Source: Rhodospirillaceae bacterium
Lineage (GTDB): Bacteria; Pseudomonadota; Alphaproteobacteria; Micavibrionales; Micavibrionaceae
Reading direction: 5' to 3'
Length of the DNA: 6,774 bases
Assembly: GCA_003452275.1 (NCBI GenBank)
Contig: DMIT01000152.1
Coordinates: 1-6,774 of the forward strand
Positions 6,071 to 6,774 of the stretch are shown piece after piece. The position numbers and the translations under genes were made by a program. Below the pieces are notes generated by a model. It ran no database searches. It saw nothing but the letters and a program-made list of their open reading frames with translations, and was not told where the DNA came from. Every line of letters begins with the position of its first letter. Positions within the stretch are counted from its first letter, which is position 1.

Positions 6071-6774
6071 TCACGACAATCCGAGAAATTCTAACTGCCA
6101 GACAAGATCAGCGTCATTCAAAGGATAATCTAGCCCGCCACGCGGGTAAATCAATTCAGTATGCGGGATTTTTGCCATATCCTGTTGCAATCGCAATGCA
6201 AAACGCATTGATAATCCCGCCTTCCAGCAAATGGCAACCACGGGTTTTGCTGCCCCCATGGCGAATATTTTGTCGATATTCTCTTGGCTGGTTTTCAAAA
6301 GCACCGCCAACCCCGCGCTGACGAATACCTTGTCACGCATTGATAAGGCATCATTAAAAACCTCATCATTTAATTGACCGGATTTATAAAGGCGCATAAC
6401 ACGTTGCTCGACGGTTTCATGTCCCGCCTGCCCCATATAATCCATACGGCGCTGAACCGTGGCAGAAACATCCTGCATCAATTCGGCATCAAAATCCGTA
6501 CGTTCCATCAACACGTTGCGCACCGACAAATCCACAAATCCGACTAATGCGCGTACCAATTCGGGAGGCAATGATTTTTTCATCGCCACCGGTTTTTGCC
6601 ATTCCGGATATTGTCTGGATTTTTCAACAATATCCCTAAGCGTTTCCAGCGAGATATCGGCACCTTTATTTTCCATCAATATGCGTCCGGCAGCGACGTC
6701 ATTTGTATCAATGACCGCCTGTGACACAGGGGCCGCAATCATCGGGCGGGATGCCACCGCCTGTACCGCCCATG
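6071..6774 (-). CDS. DUF2336-domain protein, 5' end outside window
   Basis: The C-terminal part of a DUF2336 protein; 234 codons are visible. The frame stays open to the right edge. A GTG at 6757 could start it, but the codons before it (Trp-Ala-Val-Gln-Ala) continue the family-like segment ending AVASRPMIAAPVSQAVI, and family members usually exceed 300 residues, so I read it as truncated by the window. The visible part is mostly helical: a repeat-like segment with ALVG and SLPPELVRAL near the middle, then a C-terminal region about GLAVLLKTSQENIDKIF and AICWKAGLSMRFALRLQ, typical of this alphaproteobacterial family. No catalytic motif or membrane segment is seen. The biochemical function is not known to me. 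It ends 107 bases before the MarR-type gene on the same strand, with no terminator between them that I can see. Confidence 0.82.
   Translation of the reverse strand, partial: WAVQAVASRPMIAAPVSQAVIDTNDVAAGRILMENKGADISLETLRDIVEKSRQYPEWQKPVAMKKSLPPELVRALVGFVDLSVRNVLMERTDFDAELMQDVSATVQRRMDYMGQAGHETVEQRVMRLYKSGQLNDEVFNDALSMRDKVFVSAGLAVLLKTSQENIDKIFAMGAAKPVVAICWKAGLSMRFALRLQQDMAKIPHTELIYPRGGLDYPLNDADLVWQLEFLGLS

Noticed and set aside
6071..6757. GTG at 6757 as the true start of the DUF2336 gene
   Set aside because: The frame is open and family-like up to the window edge, and the product would be short for the family, so a start outside the window is more likely.

Overview
The window looks like part of an alphaproteobacterial chromosome of moderate G+C content. 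The evidence is the rplU-rpmA-obgE-proB order, the alphaproteobacterial character of the L27 and Obg proteins, a DUF2336 protein, a MarR regulator of the LdtR type and a small DUF6898-like protein. No transposase, integrase, phage gene, CRISPR array, tRNA or rRNA was seen. The genus cannot be fixed from the sequence alone.

Left block (1-2524, minus strand): three closely spaced genes read right to left. They are a cytosolic sensor histidine kinase (950-2524; receiver-like N-terminus, PAS, HisKA, HATPase), a stand-alone receiver protein (533-919) and an L,D-transpeptidase-fold (YkuD/YafK-like) lipoprotein cut by the left window edge (1-524). Gaps of 30 and 8 bases suggest one transcript, linking a two-component pair to an envelope enzyme.

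Centre block (2525-5337, plus strand): a strong sigma70-like promoter and a leader hairpin precede rplU (L21) and rpmA (L27). This pair ends at a clear intrinsic terminator (3303-3337). A G/C-rich double-hairpin repeat (3356-3396) separates it from obgE (ribosome-assembly GTPase). obgE overlaps proB (glutamate 5-kinase, kinase domain only, no PUA domain) by 38 bases. A terminator-like hairpin for this unit lies at 5314-5337, inside the convergent gene.

Right block (5272-6774, minus strand): a DUF2336 protein cut by the right edge is followed by a MarR-type winged-helix regulator that strongly resembles LdtR, and then by a 69-residue DUF6898-like protein starting 2 bases after it. The short region in front of the regulator holds a candidate promoter and two TTAC/GTAA-type inverted repeats, one over each promoter box, which would suit autoregulation.

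Most of the window is conserved housekeeping sequence. The points most worth a second look are the kinase/receiver/L,D-transpeptidase cluster, the degenerate receiver in the kinase, the PUA-less ProB, the terminator hairpin inside an opposing gene, the repeat before obgE, and the paired palindromes before the LdtR-like gene. I found no clear sign of a wholly new system.
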